Assembly (NCBI RefSeq): GCF_014200495.1 | Contig: NZ_JACHBY010000005.1 | Location: forward strand, 372,001-436,000 | Direction: 5' to 3' | Source of the DNA: Mucilaginibacter geliditolerans | Lineage (GTDB): Bacteria > Bacteroidota > Bacteroidia > Sphingobacteriales > Sphingobacteriaceae | Length of the DNA stretch: 64,000 nucleotides | Shown: piece after piece, positions 1-7,724 of the stretch | How positions within the stretch are numbered: the first letter of the stretch is position 1 | How the letters are laid out: the number at the start of each line of letters is the position of its first letter | The notes under the pieces: model-generated | Seen by the model: the letters and a program-made list of their open reading frames with translations, nothing else | Databases searched by the model: none | Told to the model about the DNA's origin: nothing | Program-made: the position numbers and the translations under genes

Positions 1-1
1 C

Positions 2-325
2 CCTGAACTGGGGCGTGTGGGCATCAGCGAGGAGGAAGCTAAAAAGCAGAAACTGAACGTTAAAATTGCTAAATTGCCTATGGAGCATGTAGCCCGGGCG
101 ATAGAAAATGGTGATACACGCGGATTTATGAAGGCCGTGGTTGATGCGGATACCAAAAAGATATTAGGCGCGGCTGTTTTAGGCAGCCAGGGTGGCGAGA
201 TCATGACGGTATTGCAGATGGCTATGGAGGGTGGTATTACTTATGACCGTATCAGGTATTGCGTATTTGCGCACCCTACGTATTCCGAATCGCTGAATAA
301 CCTGTTTATGCCACTTGAACCCTAG
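2..325 (+). CDS. Pyridine nucleotide-disulfide oxidoreductase, C-terminal part
   Basis: The gene enters from outside the window; the open frame begins at base 2, so only the last 107 residues are visible. The piece is the dimerisation domain of the glutathione reductase, mercuric reductase and lipoamide dehydrogenase family. It starts with [13 protein letters not shown], typical of that domain, and near the end has [10 protein letters not shown], which carries the His-x-x-x-x-Glu pair that serves as proton relay in disulfide reductases. The N-terminal FAD domain with the redox CxxxxC is out of view, so the substrate cannot be told. It ends 9 bases before the EgtV-like ATPase gene and is probably co-transcribed with it. 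From that context I infer a role in reducing a low-molecular-weight disulfide, possibly ergothioneine disulfide. A general mercuric-reductase-like role is equally possible. Confidence 0.85.
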   Translation, partial: PELGRVGISEEEAKKQKLNVKIAKLPMEHVARAIENGDTRGFMKAVVDADTKKILGAAVLGSQGGEIMTVLQMAMEGGITYDRIRYCVFAHPTYSESLNNLFMPLEP

Positions 326-334
326 GCGCTCTGT

Positions 335-1291
335 ATGATAAAGGTTGAACATCTAAGCAAACACTTCGGCAAGGTAAAGGCGGTGGATGATATTTCTTTC
401 GAGGTGGCTGAGCATGAAACGCTCGTGCTTTTAGGTACCAGTGGTTGCGGTAAAACCACTACCTTGAAAATGATCAACCGGCTGATAGAGCCTACGCACG
501 GCAAGATCTTCATTAGCAATAAAAATATTCTTGAACAACAGGCGGAAATTTTACGGCGTGGCATAGGCTATGTGTTGCAGAATAACGGCCTGTTTCCGCA
601 TTATACGGTGGGGGAGAACATCGCCATTGTGCCGCAATTATTAAAGTGGGATGTGAAAAAAATACAGCATCGCGTTAGCGAACTGCTGGAAAAGCTGCAC
701 CTCTCCAATGATTATTTAAATGTTTACCCAAATGAACTAAGCGGCGGTCAGCAGCAAAGGGTAGGGCTGGCAAGGGCTTTAGTGGCCAACCCGCCGGTGT
801 TGTTGATGGATGAACCTTTCGGCGCGCTGGATAACGTGACCAAGGCAAAGATCCATGGAGAATTTAAGGCCCTGGATGAGCTGAAAAGGAAAACCATCAT
901 CATGGTTACTCATGATGTACAGGAGGCCTTTGAACTGGGCGACAGGATCTGCCTGATGGATGCAGGAAAGATAGTACAAACGGGCGTTCCCACAGAACTG
1001 CTGTTCAAACCCAAAAATAATTTTGTAAGAGATTTCCTGAACGAACAAAGATTGGAATTGGAATTCAAGGCGATCAAGCCCCCTCCGCCCCCTGAAGGGG
1101 GAACTTTTGAATTGCATGGTAAGGCTTTGCCTTCTGATGCAAGTTTGTGGTGGGTTTTGGAACAGTTGAAATTTACGGAAGGCGAAAGTATCTTCATCTT
1201 CGATCCTCAGCATAAAAAGGTTGGCGAATTAAGGTTTGAGGAATTAATGTCAGCGTTCTATCAATATAAAAAGGAGCAGGCGGATGAATGA
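335..1291 (+). CDS. egtV: Ergothioneine/betaine-type ABC transporter ATPase (EgtV/OpuCA-like)
   Basis: This is the cytoplasmic ATPase of an ABC importer of the quaternary-amine class. The 318 residues contain Walker A GTSGCGKTT (34-42), signature LSGGQQQR (135-142), Walker B VLLMDE (155-160) and switch His193. The C-terminal tail after about residue 240 is the regulatory region of OpuCA-like ATPases. It overlaps the permease gene by 8 bases, so the two are translationally coupled. OpuC-type systems import glycine betaine or choline, while the related EgtUV systems import ergothioneine. Because egtB and egtD follow directly, I favour ergothioneine as the substrate; this is an inference from context. 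Residues 249-256 (PPPPPEGG) are encoded by a C5-TGAA-G5 palindrome resembling intergenic repeats elsewhere in the window. Confidence 0.9.
   Translation: MIKVEHLSKHFGKVKAVDDISFEVAEHETLVLLGTSGCGKTTTLKMINRLIEPTHGKIFISNKNILEQQAEILRRGIGYVLQNNGLFPHYTVGENIAIVPQLLKWDVKKIQHRVSELLEKLHLSNDYLNVYPNELSGGQQQRVGLARALVANPPVLLMDEPFGALDNVTKAKIHGEFKALDELKRKTIIMVTHDVQEAFELGDRICLMDAGKIVQTGVPTELLFKPKNNFVRDFLNEQRLELEFKAIKPPPPPEGGTFELHGKALPSDASLWWVLEQLKFTEGESIFIFDPQHKKVGELRFEELMSAFYQYKKEQADE
1079..1112 (+). repeat. Palindromic repeat inside egtV (family F-like)
   Basis: A C-rich run followed by CCCCCTGAAGGGGG (hairpin arms 1088-1092 and 1097-1101) lies within the coding frame. It resembles the CCCCTCTCAAGAGGGG repeats seen between genes at about 5597 and 24382, including a following GAA-rich stretch. 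It is read as proline and glycine residues in the linker after the ATPase domain. Confidence 0.6.
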
Positions 1292-2855
1292 TCAGCAACA
1301 AACTTTGTGGCAGTTTATGCAGGAGCAGAGCGATAAGCTGCTTACCCAAACGTTGGAACATATCGGGTTAACGTTCATCTCCTTATTTTTGGCGGTATTG
1401 GTTGGTTTGCCTTTGGGGATTCTCATCGCCCGTAAAAGAAAACTATCCGGTTCGGTTTTAGGGATTGCAGGCATATTGCAAACCATACCCAGTATTGCCC
1501 TGCTGGGCTTTATGATCCCGTTGCTTGGTATCGGCCCAAAACCGGCTATTGTAGCGCTTTTATTGTACGCGCTGCTGCCTATCATCCGCAATACTTATAC
1601 CGGCATTACAGGCGTTGATGCAGCCGTTAAGGAAGCCGCAACAGCTATGGGTATGAGCCAATGGCAAATCCTATCAAAGGTTGAATTGCCGCTGGCTATG
1701 CCCGTAATATTAGCAGGCATACGCACCGCTACGGTGATAACTGTTGGCGTGGCTACACTGGCATCATACATTGCCGCGGGTGGCTTAGGGGAGTTTATTT
1801 TCGGTGGGATATCACTCAATAATACCAATATGATACTGGCAGGCGCAATACCCGCCGCTTTGCTGGCCATCATCTTTGATTTTTTACTGTCGCGAGTACA
1901 AAACCTCAACCTGAAAAAAATAAATACAGCTACAAAAGTACTGCCGCTTATACTCATTGTACTGGCATCCTTTTATCTTATTCCATCGGCTTATGGCAGT
2001 AAGCTTACCGCTGGTTTTACGCCCGAGTTTATGGGCAGGCAGGATGGTAACCTGGGACTGAAAAGTAAATATGGCCTGAAGATCCACACCATCGTAATCA
2101 GCGACGCGGTAATGTATAAGGCTGCCTATGAAAAGCAACTGGACGTAATCAGCGGCTACTCCACTGACGGCCGTTTAAAGGCTTATGGCCTGGTAGTATT
2201 AAAGGATGATAAAGGGATATTCCCGCCGTATTATGCCGCGCCAATTGTTAGGGAGGAGTCATTAAAACAGTTCCCCGAGCTGGAACAAACACTGAATCTG
2301 TTATCAGGCAAAATTAATGATACAGTGATGACGGAATTAAACTACCGTACCGACTATCTTCACGAAAGCCCGGAGCGGGTAGCAAAGGATTTTTTGGTTT
2401 CGCAAAATTTATGGAAACCGGAGCGGGGTGGTAAGGATGGTGTTGTTCGCATCGGGTCAAAGATATTTGGGGAGCAATATATCCTGGCAAATATGTACAG
2501 CATGCTGATAAAGGGTTATACCGATTATGATGTATCAACCAAAACCGGCCTCGGCGGTACAAAAATTTGTTTTGACGCATTGACCAATAACCAGATAGAT
2601 TTTTACCCTGAATATACAGGAACGGGTTTGCTGGTAATATTGCAACCACCAACAAAAACAATTAACTTAGTAGAAGCCAGTAAGGAAAAGACCTACAATT
2701 ACGACAAACAAGAGTTTGAAAGCCGTTACCACATTAAATGGTTGCAACCCATAGGTTTTAACAATGCCTATGCTTTAATGATGCGGCAAAAACAAGCAAA
2801 GGATTTGAATGTTAGAACAATAACAGATCTGAAAAATTATCTCGAAAGGAAATAA
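1284..2855 (+). CDS. egtU: ABC permease fused to a rearranged substrate-binding domain (EgtU-like)
   Basis: This 523-residue inner-membrane protein combines the permease and ligand-binding parts of the importer. Residues 20-205 form a BPD_transp_1 membrane domain with the EAA loop (EAATAMGMSQWQIL, about 117-130). A further hydrophobic segment (219-236) leads into the periplasmic domain. In OpuC/EgtU binding domains the order is GSKxFTEQYIL, YPEYTGTG, GFNNxYAL, TIxDL, then TPEFMGRxDG, YSTDGRL and DDKxxFPPYxxAPIVR. Here the second half comes first (TPEFMGRQDG at 246, YSTDGRL at 292, FPPYYAAPIV at 313) and the first half follows (GSKIFGEQYI at 391, YPEYTGTG at 441, GFNNAYAL at 491, TITDL at 512), with the protein ending there. 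The frame is open throughout, so this looks like a true circular permutation. egtB starts 2 bases after its stop codon. Ergothioneine as substrate is inferred from context. Confidence 0.88.
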   Translation: MNDQQQTLWQFMQEQSDKLLTQTLEHIGLTFISLFLAVLVGLPLGILIARKRKLSGSVLGIAGILQTIPSIALLGFMIPLLGIGPKPAIVALLLYALLPIIRNTYTGITGVDAAVKEAATAMGMSQWQILSKVELPLAMPVILAGIRTATVITVGVATLASYIAAGGLGEFIFGGISLNNTNMILAGAIPAALLAIIFDFLLSRVQNLNLKKINTATKVLPLILIVLASFYLIPSAYGSKLTAGFTPEFMGRQDGNLGLKSKYGLKIHTIVISDAVMYKAAYEKQLDVISGYSTDGRLKAYGLVVLKDDKGIFPPYYAAPIVREESLKQFPELEQTLNLLSGKINDTVMTELNYRTDYLHESPERVAKDFLVSQNLWKPERGGKDGVVRIGSKIFGEQYILANMYSMLIKGYTDYDVSTKTGLGGTKICFDALTNNQIDFYPEYTGTGLLVILQPPTKTINLVEASKEKTYNYDKQEFESRYHIKWLQPIGFNNAYALMMRQKQAKDLNVRTITDLKNYLERK

Positions 2856-2857
2856 CC

Positions 2858-4033
2858 ATGGAAACAGCTGCATATACCGAACAACTAACACTTGCTGAAC
2901 GATATATAAAGGTGCGTAAGCATACCGAAAAGATCTGTGCCCCGCTGCAAACAGAAGATTACGTGGTGCAGCCTGTGGTGGATGTTAGTCCGCCTAAATG
3001 GCATATTGGCCATACCACCTGGTTTTTTGAAACTTTTATCCTGAAACCCTATTTTATGGGTTACCAGGAATATAACCCGGAGTTCAACTACGTGTTCAAC
3101 AGCTATTATGAAACGGTAGGCAACCGCGTTATCCGTACCGACAGGGGTAATTTAAGTCGCCCAACGGTTATTGATATTATGCGCTACCGCGAATACGTGG
3201 ATGATGCCATGAACAAGTTTTTGTGCGAAGAACCATCCGAAGAAGTTAAAGAACTGCTGGTACTCGGTTTTAACCATGAGGAGCAGCACCAGGAATTGTT
3301 GTATACCGATATTAAATACATTTTAGGTCATAATCCTTTGTTCCCGGCATATTCACATGAGTATCATTCGCCCAAAGTTGAAAAAACCGACGAGGATTTT
3401 ATTATGATGGATGCAGGTATTTATGAGATAGGTTTTAATGGTGATGGCTTTTGTTTTGATAATGAACTGAACCGCCATAAAGTTTACTTAAATGCCTATG
3501 AGATAAGCCCCGATCTGGTTACGAATGCCGAATACCTGGAGTTTATCAATAGTGGTGGCTACCATGATTTTCGCCACTGGCATGCAGAGGGCTGGGATTG
3601 GGTGAATACTAACAAAGTTGAAGCACCGCTATACTGGCACCTGATACATGGTGAGTGGTATAACTACACCTACAACGGATTGGAGCCTGTTGAAATGAAG
3701 CAACCGGTTTGCCACATCAGCTATTTTGAGGCTTATGCCTTTGCCGCATGGAAAGGTATGCGCCTGGCAACTGAATTTGAATGGGAAGCTGCATCAGCGC
3801 AATTTGGCTGGGGTAAAAGCTGGGAGTGGACCGAGAGCTCATACCTGCCTTACCCGGGTTTTGCCAAAGCGCCGGGGGCAATAGGTGAGTACAATGGTAA
3901 GTTTATGGTGAATCAAAAGGTGCTGCGCGGTGCTTCGGAGGTTACATCGCCGGGTCATAGCCGTGCAACATATCGCAATTTCTTTCAAACACATCTGCGC
4001 TGGCAATTTACTGGCATAAGACTTGTAAGGTAA
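2858..4033 (+). CDS. egtB: Ergothioneine biosynthesis sulfoxide synthase EgtB
   Basis: EgtB is a non-haem iron enzyme that joins hercynine to cysteine or gamma-glutamylcysteine with oxygen, giving the sulfoxide precursor of ergothioneine. The 391 residues have an N-terminal DinB_2 fold followed by a formylglycine-generating-enzyme-like domain (from about 185). The iron-binding histidines are visible as HIGHTTW (His52) and NHEEQHQE (His140, His144). The C-terminus carries the usual WEWTESSYLPYPGF and LRGAS motifs and ends RWQFTGIRLVR. It follows egtU by 2 bases and precedes egtD by 23. Which thiol donor it uses cannot be read from sequence alone. No EgtA, EgtC or EgtE lyase gene is in the window. 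Confidence 0.95.
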   Translation: METAAYTEQLTLAERYIKVRKHTEKICAPLQTEDYVVQPVVDVSPPKWHIGHTTWFFETFILKPYFMGYQEYNPEFNYVFNSYYETVGNRVIRTDRGNLSRPTVIDIMRYREYVDDAMNKFLCEEPSEEVKELLVLGFNHEEQHQELLYTDIKYILGHNPLFPAYSHEYHSPKVEKTDEDFIMMDAGIYEIGFNGDGFCFDNELNRHKVYLNAYEISPDLVTNAEYLEFINSGGYHDFRHWHAEGWDWVNTNKVEAPLYWHLIHGEWYNYTYNGLEPVEMKQPVCHISYFEAYAFAAWKGMRLATEFEWEAASAQFGWGKSWEWTESSYLPYPGFAKAPGAIGEYNGKFMVNQKVLRGASEVTSPGHSRATYRNFFQTHLRWQFTGIRLVR

Positions 4034-4056
4034 TTCGTCTCATCAACCTATTAAAT

Positions 4057-5049
4057 ATGAACACTGCATTTTTACAAAGTCTGATAAAGGAAAAAAAGCC
4101 AGTTAAAACCGACCAGTTTTATAAGGATGTAGTTGCCGGCCTGCAATCGACGCCGAAACGCTTAAACTCCATGTATTTTTATGATGCGAATGGGGATAAG
4201 CTTTTCCAGGAGTTGATGGCCTGCGAGGAATATTACCCAACCAATTGCGAGCTGGAAATTTTCACAGAGCAAACAGGAGGACTTGCCGAAGCCATTATGG
4301 CAGGCGGTGATGCCTTCGACCTGATTGAGTTGGGTGCAGGCGATGCCATGAAATCAACCTATTTGTTGAAGCATTTGATGGAGCAAAAGGCTGATTTTAC
4401 CTATCTGCCGATTGATATATCAGATAACGTAATCTCCTTTTTACACACGACATTACCCGCAGCCCTACCCGGTATTAAAATAATCGGTTTAAACGGTGAG
4501 TATTTTGATATGCTGAAAAAAGCGGCATCGATTTCAAAAAGACGTAAGGTAGTATTATTTTTAGGATCGAATATTGGGAATATGCCGGTGAGCGATGCGG
4601 AGAATTTCTGTAAGGAACTACGTAAAAATCTTTCGGCAGGGGATATGGTGCTGATGGGTATCGACCTGAAAAAGAACCCTAAAACCGTATTGGCAGCTTA
4701 TAATGATAAGGAAGGCATTACCAAACGATTTAACCTGAACCTGCTGGAACGCATAAACCGTGAGCTTAACGCCGATTTTAATTTAGCCCAGTTTGATCAT
4801 TACCCTATATACGATCCTGAAACGGGTGCCTGCAAAAGCTATCTGATCAGTTTGATAGATCAGCAGGTGAAGATCAACGGCAAGGCGGATATCCATTTTT
4901 TTAAGGATGAATACATCTACATGGAGATCTCGCAGAAATACTCGGTAATGCAAAGCAACCAAATGGCAGATGTATCAGGCTTTAAGCCATTGAATATATT
5001 TTTTGATAGCAAGAAATGGTTTATTGACGCTATTTGGCTAGCGGAGTAA
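4057..5049 (+). CDS. egtD: L-histidine N-alpha-methyltransferase EgtD
   Basis: EgtD transfers three methyl groups from S-adenosylmethionine to the alpha-amino group of histidine to give hercynine, the substrate of EgtB. The 330 residues match the Methyltransf_33 family. YFYDANGDKLF (40-50) and EEYYPTNCELEI (57-68) form the typical N-terminal block, ELGAGD (91-96) is the SAM-binding motif, and LFLGSNIGNMP lies around residue 170. Length is normal. It is the last gene of the ergothioneine operon; a large nested inverted repeat follows 11 bases after the stop and may end transcription. Confidence 0.96.
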   Translation: MNTAFLQSLIKEKKPVKTDQFYKDVVAGLQSTPKRLNSMYFYDANGDKLFQELMACEEYYPTNCELEIFTEQTGGLAEAIMAGGDAFDLIELGAGDAMKSTYLLKHLMEQKADFTYLPIDISDNVISFLHTTLPAALPGIKIIGLNGEYFDMLKKAASISKRRKVVLFLGSNIGNMPVSDAENFCKELRKNLSAGDMVLMGIDLKKNPKTVLAAYNDKEGITKRFNLNLLERINRELNADFNLAQFDHYPIYDPETGACKSYLISLIDQQVKINGKADIHFFKDEYIYMEISQKYSVMQSNQMADVSGFKPLNIFFDSKKWFIDAIWLAE

Positions 5050-5060
5050 AAATAAGACTG

Positions 5061-5195
5061 CGCCCGTTCAAACGTCCACGCTTGAATGTTGGTTTTTGTA
5101 AGCGTCCACGCTTACGTTTAATAATGATTTTGAAGGACTTTTAGCGTAGACGCTAAAAGTCTTTTTGCATTCAAGCGTGGACGCTTGAACGGGCG
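5061..5195. repeat. Nested inverted repeat downstream of egtD
   Basis: Two 28-base outer arms (5061-5088 and 5168-5195) are inverted copies with one mismatch. Inside them lie two further near-perfect hairpins, 5098-5115 and 5137-5162. All four blocks share the core AGCGT-CNACGCT (for example AAGCGTCCACGCTT). The element could fold into a cruciform or a branched RNA and may act as an operon end. A related core, AAGCGGGACGCTT, recurs in the tandem repeat at 28236-28391. Confidence 0.8.
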
Positions 5196-5411
5196 ATGTG
5201 AGGAGGAGCCACGCGCGATTACTCTCTCGAGAGGTCACTAATATATGTATTTACAGTAAAATGGTTTAAGTGTCTGATAATCAATTTTTTAATTCTAGGA
5301 CTAATTTAAATAACCACTTAAAAAATGAAACAGTGAGTGTACCCAGCAAATATGATGGTATGTCCATAATGAAATCTCGAAAAGACCGTACAAACCAGCA
5401 GCAGCTGTTCC

Positions 5412-5529
5412 CTCATTTAGCGCAAGTCTTGTGCGGCTGTTTGTGCGATGATGACTTGTGATATTAAGATTTAAAGAAGCACAAGTCAGCCATTTCTTTA
5501 TCCAACACACAAGACTTGCGCTAAATGAG
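5412..5529. repeat. Family C inverted repeat
   Basis: Perfect 22-base inverted arms, 5412-5433 and 5508-5529, share the core TTTAGCGCAAGTCTTGTG. Inner arms TGACTTGTG (5452-5460) and CACAAGTCA (5480-5488) make it a nested hairpin. Copies of the same core lie at 37068-37128 and 37574-37605. The rest of the 5196-5637 interval shows only a C-rich family F hairpin (about 5597-5612) and no gene that I would support. Confidence 0.8.
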
Positions 5530-5637
5530 GGGTGTGTCCTTTCTTCAACAAGCCTGGTGCACAAACACACCCCTGCCACTACTCATTCCTTCGCACCCCC
5601 TCTCAAGAGGGGAATTGAAAAAAAGCAGGCCAAAACT

Positions 5638-5661
5638 AAAAAAGGAGGCCCTAAAGCCTCC
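5638..5661 (-). terminator. Terminator of the PhyH-family gene
   Basis: Read on the minus strand, a GGAGGC/GCCTCC stem with a 6-base loop is followed by six T residues. It lies 38 bases past the stop of the minus-strand PhyH-family gene. Confidence 0.75.
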
Positions 5662-5699
5662 AATTTTCTCACTTAATCTAACCAATAGATATCTTTATA

Positions 5700-6521
5700 T
5701 CAGAGCAGCAGCGGGTTAAGCGCTGAGTCGATCAGCTCGCCTATGGGTTTGCCCATGAGCCATTTGTGGTGATCGTTTTTCTGCCATTCGTTTTTGTAGG
5801 GGGTAACGTGCGCGCCATCAGCAATGTAGATGATGGTCATTACCTCGCGCATTTTGTTGGAGTTATTGCCCGGCGCGTTGTGTATGGTAAAGCCACGGTG
5901 CCAGGTAGCGTCGCCGGCCTTCATAGTTTGCGCGCGACTTATCGGGAAATTTTTCTCTTTCACATAATCATCAAAGGCACTTTCTGATTCATCGGAGATC
6001 TCATGATCGAATATTGCCCCATTAGTATAGGAGCCTGATGCAAAGGTGAGCATTCCCATGTCTACATCAATATCAACCAGCGGCATCCACATAGTTATGG
6101 TATTGTTGGTATCTATGGGCCAGTAATACTGGTCCTGGTGCCATGGGGTGGGGCCGCCACCGGCTTCCTTAAACAGCGCCTGATCGTGGTATAGGCGTAC
6201 ATTTTCTACACCCATCAGGTCGGCGGCTATTTTTGCAAGGCGTTTGGCCAGCACAAATTGCTTTACCTGCTCATCGGCCTGCCACAGGTTCATGATCTGC
6301 AGGAATGCTTTACCGTAGGTGTCCCTGTCCTGTAATTGGCGTTTTTCGGTATTATATTTATCGGCTGCAGCAACTATTACCGGGCGGTATATGTCTATTT
6401 CAGCAGGTGATAGCACCCCTTTAACAAGTGTATGCCCTTTTTCACGAAACTCGCTGATATTATTATCAGGCAGCTTCTTGAAGTCGTTTAATTGAGGTGA
6501 ATGTGCAAGTGTTGTATCCAT
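5700..6521 (-). CDS. Phytanoyl-CoA dioxygenase (PhyH) family protein
   Basis: This is a Fe(II)/2-oxoglutarate-dependent oxygenase of 273 residues, cytoplasmic with no signal peptide. The metal-binding HxD is WHQDQYY (His128, Asp130); the distal His is probably His214 in FTIHNAPGN, with Arg225 as the likely 2-oxoglutarate-binding residue. PhyH proteins hydroxylate varied small molecules and the substrate cannot be inferred here. It is transcribed divergently from an AraC regulator across a 119-base gap, an arrangement that suggests the regulator controls it and senses its substrate. Confidence 0.88.
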   Translation of the reverse strand: MDTTLAHSPQLNDFKKLPDNNISEFREKGHTLVKGVLSPAEIDIYRPVIVAAADKYNTEKRQLQDRDTYGKAFLQIMNLWQADEQVKQFVLAKRLAKIAADLMGVENVRLYHDQALFKEAGGGPTPWHQDQYYWPIDTNNTITMWMPLVDIDVDMGMLTFASGSYTNGAIFDHEISDESESAFDDYVKEKNFPISRAQTMKAGDATWHRGFTIHNAPGNNSNKMREVMTIIYIADGAHVTPYKNEWQKNDHHKWLMGKPIGELIDSALNPLLL

Positions 6522-6640
6522 GGTTTAACTATTTTCAAAGGAAGCCAAATCGCGGAGCAAAAAAAATGAAAAAAGTGGTGTAATTATGGTATATATTATC
6601 TAAAAAAGATATAAATTGGCACACCCTATTAAAATACGCA

Positions 6641-7528
6641 ATGATCAAAGCATCTTTTGAAGCCATTCAGCCGGGTAGTCGGCAATCGTTTATCGCCCGT
6701 AAATTTGATAAATGGGTCTTTGATGGCCCTTATCATTTTCATCCGGAGTACGAGTTAACCAGCATTATACAGGCAAACGGAAAGCGCTACGCAGGCAGCC
6801 ATATGGAAGATTTTTGCCATGGCGACCTGGTATTGCTTGGCCCCAACCTGCCCCATTGCTGGAAACTGGATACAACCCGTCCACAACCAGAAGCCGCCGC
6901 CATAGTTATACAGTTTAATGAAAGTTTTTTGGGCGAAGGCTTTTTTTGCCGTACGGAATTGAAAGATATAAAAAAGCTTTTTCAACTGGCAGCCAGCGGT
7001 ATCAGTTTTAAAGCCGGTACCAGGCAGCGGATTAACCAGCGTTTGGTAGCGCTGATTGAGGAGGAGAATAGTTTTAAAAAGATGCTGATGCTGCTTGATA
7101 TTTTACAGCAACTGGCATTGTCAAACGAATTTGTATTGCTTGATCAGAGCCAAACCATTGCCGAGCGTACCATTGCCGAGCAGGAACGCATAAACCCGGT
7201 GTTTGCCTACCTGGTTGAGAATTTCAGGCAGCAGGTATCATTGGATAAGGCTGCCAGCATAGCCAACATGACCACCAACGCGTTCTGCAAGTACTTTAAA
7301 AAGATAACGCGCAAAACCTTTATGGAAACCATTATTGAGTATCGTCTTAACTACGCCACCCAACAACTGGTACAAACGGATAAGCCGATCTCAGAGATCT
7401 CGTTTGAAAGCGGTTTTGGCGATGTGTCGCATTTTTATAAGATGTTTAAGCTAAAGATGAATTTGAGTCCGCTTAATTACAGGAAGAAGTTTATGCGGAA
7501 TTTGGAGAGTGGGGAGGCTGTGGCGTAG
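6641..7528 (+). CDS. AraC-family transcriptional regulator
   Basis: This 295-residue DNA-binding regulator has an N-terminal cupin-like sensor (HFHPEYEL at 32-39 is characteristic) and a C-terminal double helix-turn-helix of about 100 residues. The end of that domain shows the family signature: ISEISFESGFGDVSHFYKMF, then LSPLNYRKKF. It faces away from the PhyH gene and probably regulates it. The ligand is unknown; sugar-type cupins of this subfamily usually bind small metabolites. Confidence 0.9.
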   Translation: MIKASFEAIQPGSRQSFIARKFDKWVFDGPYHFHPEYELTSIIQANGKRYAGSHMEDFCHGDLVLLGPNLPHCWKLDTTRPQPEAAAIVIQFNESFLGEGFFCRTELKDIKKLFQLAASGISFKAGTRQRINQRLVALIEEENSFKKMLMLLDILQQLALSNEFVLLDQSQTIAERTIAEQERINPVFAYLVENFRQQVSLDKAASIANMTTNAFCKYFKKITRKTFMETIIEYRLNYATQQLVQTDKPISEISFESGFGDVSHFYKMFKLKMNLSPLNYRKKFMRNLESGEAVA

Positions 7529-7584
7529 GTAAGCTGGAAGCTTACATCATTTTGGGTCTAAGTTTGCTGCGCTAAACTTAGACC
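7529..7584. repeat. Two short hairpins after the AraC gene
   Basis: The first, GTAAGC-x5-GCTTAC (7529-7545), starts at the stop codon. The second has 11-base arms, 7555-7565 and 7574-7584 (GGTCTAAGTTT and its complement). They may end transcription of the regulator. Confidence 0.6.
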
Positions 7585-7627
7585 AGAGGACGGTACAGTG
7601 GATAAAGTAGGTAAACTATATAAAGCA

Positions 7628-7713
7628 TGTCATTGCGAGCGATAGCGCGGCAACCTCGTCGCGTTCAATATGTAAGCGACGAGGTTGCTTCGTCGTTCCT
7701 CCTCGCAATGACA
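7628..7713. repeat. Family A palindromic repeat
   Basis: Outer arms TGTCATTGCGAG and CTCGCAATGACA enclose inner arms GCAACCTCGTCGC and GCGACGAGGTTGC. Very similar units lie at 17432-17524 and 57852-57937, with single arms at 17084, 29655 and 60857. Confidence 0.9.
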
Positions 7714-7724
7714 TTCATTGAATT

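Noticed and set aside
779..1213. Long minus-strand frames opposite egtV and similar frames opposite other genes
   Set aside because: These are mirror frames of well-supported genes; they lack recognisable domains.
5270..5461. A 63-codon frame beginning MSDNQFFNSR
   Set aside because: It runs into a family C hairpin arm, has no family resemblance and no terminator of its own.
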